From Terriglobus sp. (GTDB lineage: Bacteria > Acidobacteriota > Terriglobia > Terriglobales > Acidobacteriaceae): a DNA stretch of 8,438 nt. The translations under genes and the position numbers were made by a program. Shown here piece after piece: positions 6,409 to 8,438 of the stretch. The stretch is taken from assembly GCA_023265355.1 (NCBI GenBank), contig JAHFTZ010000073.1:1-8438 (forward strand). Direction: 5' to 3'. Positions within the stretch are counted from its first letter, which is position 1; the number at the start of each line of letters is the position of its first letter. Below the pieces are notes generated by a model. It was not told the DNA's origin. It did no database searches and worked only from the letters and a program-made list of their open reading frames with translations.

Positions 6409-7650
6409 TTGGAGAGCCAAAGCTGTTCACAGAGGCGCTATCCAGTTGCCATATTTTCAAGTATTCACAAGATTGCATCTCGAATATTAATGACTTGCGA
6501 TGTATAAGCCAGCCTCCCATCGAAATCGAGACTTTGGGATCTGCGGGTCTTCGCTATCGCTTGAGAAAAAACAAATGGTTCGAACTCAGGGCGTACTCGC
6601 TATCTAAAGTTGTCGATACGTAGCGACAAAGTGCAGCAGCTCAACAACTCCGTCACGTTACGGCAAATATTATCGAATATGACCTTCCCACCGGCAAGGA
6701 CGAATTCCTCGCAACGAATTCGCTCGCTGCGTTTCTCATCCTTCTAGCACGAGGCTACGCGACATTCCTGGGAAAAAGCATTCCGAAGAGCTTAGAGGAC
6801 CTTCTTCGTGCCGGCCTTGAAGATCTGTCAGTTTCTCCGCCTTACATCAACTAAGCGAGCCAATCCTGTCTCGCGAGGTCTGGCTCGTGCCTTTTGATCC
6901 AGCAATGGGGCCAGTTGCGATAGATATCGAGTCCCGCTTCAGCGAAGCTGCTTTGGGATCAATAAAGCTTTCTGATTTGAGAAATTTCCCTCACGGGAGG
7001 CACCACTGGATAGCAAAAAACGAGAGCACCTCAGCGGTTCTCGCTATAAGTTCTGGTGCCAGCCGACACCCTGTGCGAAGTACCCTCAAATTGATACCTC
7101 CGTCCGTACCGCGAGTTGTACTTGCTCTGGTCGGCGACCCTCTTCTTGGTCCGATAGCCGGGATTTTTGTAACCATGCGAATCGCAGAGGTAGCAGGTGC
7201 GCATAAGGGTTTGGATCCAGGTCGTCCAGGGGCACCTCGGTTCGGAAGCCAGCCTTATCGTCTTTCAACCGCTCTTGGCCCAGCTTCTGAAAAAAGTCAA
7301 TATCTACAGGCCATCAGAAGGAAATTTCACCAACCAATTCATTTGGTGCGGACTTCGCCTCTGTATGACACATGGCGCGAGCATCTAGCAATTTTTTTTG
7401 TCCGACATATATGCATCGCCGATCCATCGATCATCTTCGATGATGATGGCACTTTGGTCGACGTTGCCGACAGATTTGATCACCCAAAACAAGAGATCCG
7501 AGAGCAGCTCCTACGTCTATTGAATGCCGGCGTGAAGATTGGGATCGCGACCGGTCGCGACAAATCCGTTCGAAGAGACCTCCGTCAAGTAATCCCACGA
7601 AAGATATCAGAACCCGATACACAAGGTAAAGCCAGTCGGCCCGTATGAGT
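6220..7650 (+). pseudogene. Decayed SIS-domain / HAD-hydrolase fusion gene, multiply frameshifted and 3'-truncated
   Basis: Pieces of one protein occur in order across three frames. First comes HLPSYRAVVAKPL (from 6244), resembling the start of SIS proteins. CGSFST (6311-6328) in another frame matches a degraded GSGGS-type SIS sugar-phosphate loop. A third frame (6405-6854), broken by TAG at 6621-6623, carries IIEYDLPTGKDEFLATNSL (about 6669-6725). After a one-base shift near 6845-6860 comes the longest piece (open to TGA at 7646-7648) with IDIESRFSEAALG, LRNFPHGRHHW and GLDPGRPGAPRFG. It continues into a HAD domain: motif I IIFDDDGTLVD (DxDGT form; codons from about 7433) and motif II IGIATGRDKSV. 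HAD motifs III and IV are absent because homology stops near 7600-7650. SIS domains bind phosphosugars and HAD domains are usually phosphatases, so the ancestor was probably a sugar-phosphate enzyme. The SIS-HAD arrangement is recognised from memory of the family; the N-terminal third is the weakest part. Confidence 0.72.
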
Positions 7651-8438
7651 GCTCAGCAACTTGCTAGATTGCCCCCGGTGGCAGCAATGTTGACACTGGT
7701 GGCGAATTCAGCGGATGAGGAATCAAGCCTGGTGCGGGAGATGATTCTTTGGGTGCGATGAGCGTCTGTCCGCTGGAAGATTCAACCATGTCCCTCAAAC
7801 CGCAAGAAGACTTCAGTGTTCCGGACGAGACACGCCGTGTGGCATTGGCTGCGTTTCCGAAAGGGTGTGCCTGCCTTCGCATCGCCGATGCGTTGAGTGG
7901 CGTGTATCGGGACAAGCAGTTTGCGGCTCTGTTTCCTCGGCGCGGCCAGCCGGCTGAGTCTCCCTGGCGGCTGGCGCTCACGACTATCCTCCAGTTCACG
8001 GAAGCGTTCTCCGACCGTCAGGCGGCGGATGGGGTTCGGGGCCGGATCGACTGGAAGTACGCACTCAGCCTGGAGTTAACAGACTCGGGCTTCGACCATA
8101 CCGTGTTGAGCGAGTTCCGCACTCGTCTTGTTGAAGGAAAGCTGGAGTTGATCTTGCTGGATGCACTTCTGGAACGGGTGCAGGAGTTGGGATTGCTTAA
8201 GCAGCGTGGCAAGCAGCGCACCGATTCGACGCACGTTCTGGCTGCGGTCCGGACGATGAACCGGCTGGAACGTGTCGGTGAGACGCTGCGGGCGGCGCTG
8301 AACGGCCTTGCGGTCATAGCGCCAGAGTGGCTGACGGCGGTCGCCGAACCGGGGTGGTTCAAGCGATATGGAAGCAGGGTCGAAAACTTCAATCTTCCCA
8401 AGACCGACGCCGCGCGAGCGCAACTGGCGGCTGTCATC
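7651..8438 (+). mobile_element. IS1182-family insertion sequence, left part (truncated by window end)
   Basis: The element is defined by its transposase gene, with about 110-140 nt of non-coding left end before it. The exact left boundary is not determinable because the right terminal repeat lies outside the window; the start given is where pseudogene homology has ended. The stretch has a short inverted repeat (TGCC/GGCA around 7670-7684) and a perfect TTGACA hexamer (7690-7695) that could be the -35 box of a transposase promoter, but no good -10 box is seen. Target duplication cannot be examined. Confidence 0.75.
7788..8438 (+). CDS. IS1182-family transposase (3' partial, first 217 residues)
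   Basis: This is a DDE transposase that cuts and joins the ends of its insertion sequence. The N-terminal region includes the DUF772 (transposase N-terminal) segment at about 40-115, with LFPRRGQPAESPWRLAL at 48-64 and FSDRQAADGVRGRIDWKYAL at 74-93. The first catalytic aspartate is in QRTDSTHVLAAVRT (D146). The other catalytic residues fall outside the window. ATG at 7788 matches the usual MSL- start of the family and has GGAAG 8 nt upstream; an in-frame ATG at 7758 is possible but less likely. The frame is open to the last base with no disruption, so the element looks recent compared with the decayed gene beside it. Confidence 0.93.
   Translation, partial: MSLKPQEDFSVPDETRRVALAAFPKGCACLRIADALSGVYRDKQFAALFPRRGQPAESPWRLALTTILQFTEAFSDRQAADGVRGRIDWKYALSLELTDSGFDHTVLSEFRTRLVEGKLELILLDALLERVQELGLLKQRGKQRTDSTHVLAAVRTMNRLERVGETLRAALNGLAVIAPEWLTAVAEPGWFKRYGSRVENFNLPKTDAARAQLAAVI

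Noticed and set aside
6164..6520. 118-codon minus-strand frame within the pseudogene zone
   Set aside because: No recognisable domain, and it lies opposite collinear SIS fragments on the plus strand, which explain the region better.
6699..6722. Repeated ACGAATTC in close succession
   Set aside because: Two copies of a short word inside a coding relic; no further units and no sign of a binding-site array.
6852..6895. Hairpin GCGAGCCA (6855-6862) / TGGCTCGT (6881-6888) just after a TAA and followed by CCTTTT, looking like a terminator
   Set aside because: Family-like sequence continues in another frame directly through it (REVWLVPFDPAMG into IDIESRFSEAALG), so it is probably a chance structure in a decayed coding region. 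The call is not certain.
6887..7648. Intact 253-codon gene starting at GTG 6887
   Set aside because: There is no ribosome binding site, family-like sequence extends upstream of the GTG, and the HAD domain is cut short, so it is the longest surviving piece of the pseudogene rather than a gene.

Overview
The window looks like chromosomal DNA from a member of the Acidobacteriota (Terriglobus/Granulicella/Edaphobacter type). This is inferred from remembered resemblance of the permease, the LOG protein and the helicase to proteins of that group; no 16S or other marker is present. Most of the window is moderately GC-rich, tightly packed and housekeeping in character. About 6.14-7.65 kb is visibly more AT-rich and has no intact gene, and the right edge enters an insertion sequence.

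Layout. Positions 1-141 hold the last 46 codons of an unidentified plus-strand gene, followed by a perfect hairpin terminator that may also serve the converging permease. Positions 277-1836 (minus) encode a 12-TM-type APC amino acid permease whose first membrane segment lies upstream of any ATG, GTG or TTG in frame. Positions 1980-2135 (minus) encode a 51-residue Lys/Arg-rich protein, followed by a terminator. Positions 2176-4956 (minus) encode a UvrD/PcrA-type DNA helicase enlarged by an acidic insert. After a divergent AT-rich intergenic region, 5176-5505 (plus) encodes a small exported protein with its own strong terminator. Positions 5593 onward (plus) encode a LOG-family nucleotide 5'-monophosphate phosphoribohydrolase whose 3' end seems frameshifted: the natural stop is probably the out-of-phase TAA at 6141, but the reading frame runs on to 6408.

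Positions 6220-7650 are the decayed remains of one large gene for a two-domain SIS (sugar isomerase fold) plus HAD hydrolase protein. It is broken by several frameshifts and an internal stop, and it is cut off inside the HAD domain. An IS1182-family transposase gene begins just beyond (7788) and runs off the window, so insertion is the likely cause of the 3' truncation.

How the parts relate. The helicase and the small basic protein are probably co-transcribed on the minus strand; the permease follows behind a terminator and probably has its own promoter. The exported protein and LOG are separate plus-strand units. The 6.14-8.44 kb part is an accessory zone in decay rather than a working system. 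I found no tRNA, rRNA, CRISPR array or intact novel multi-gene system.
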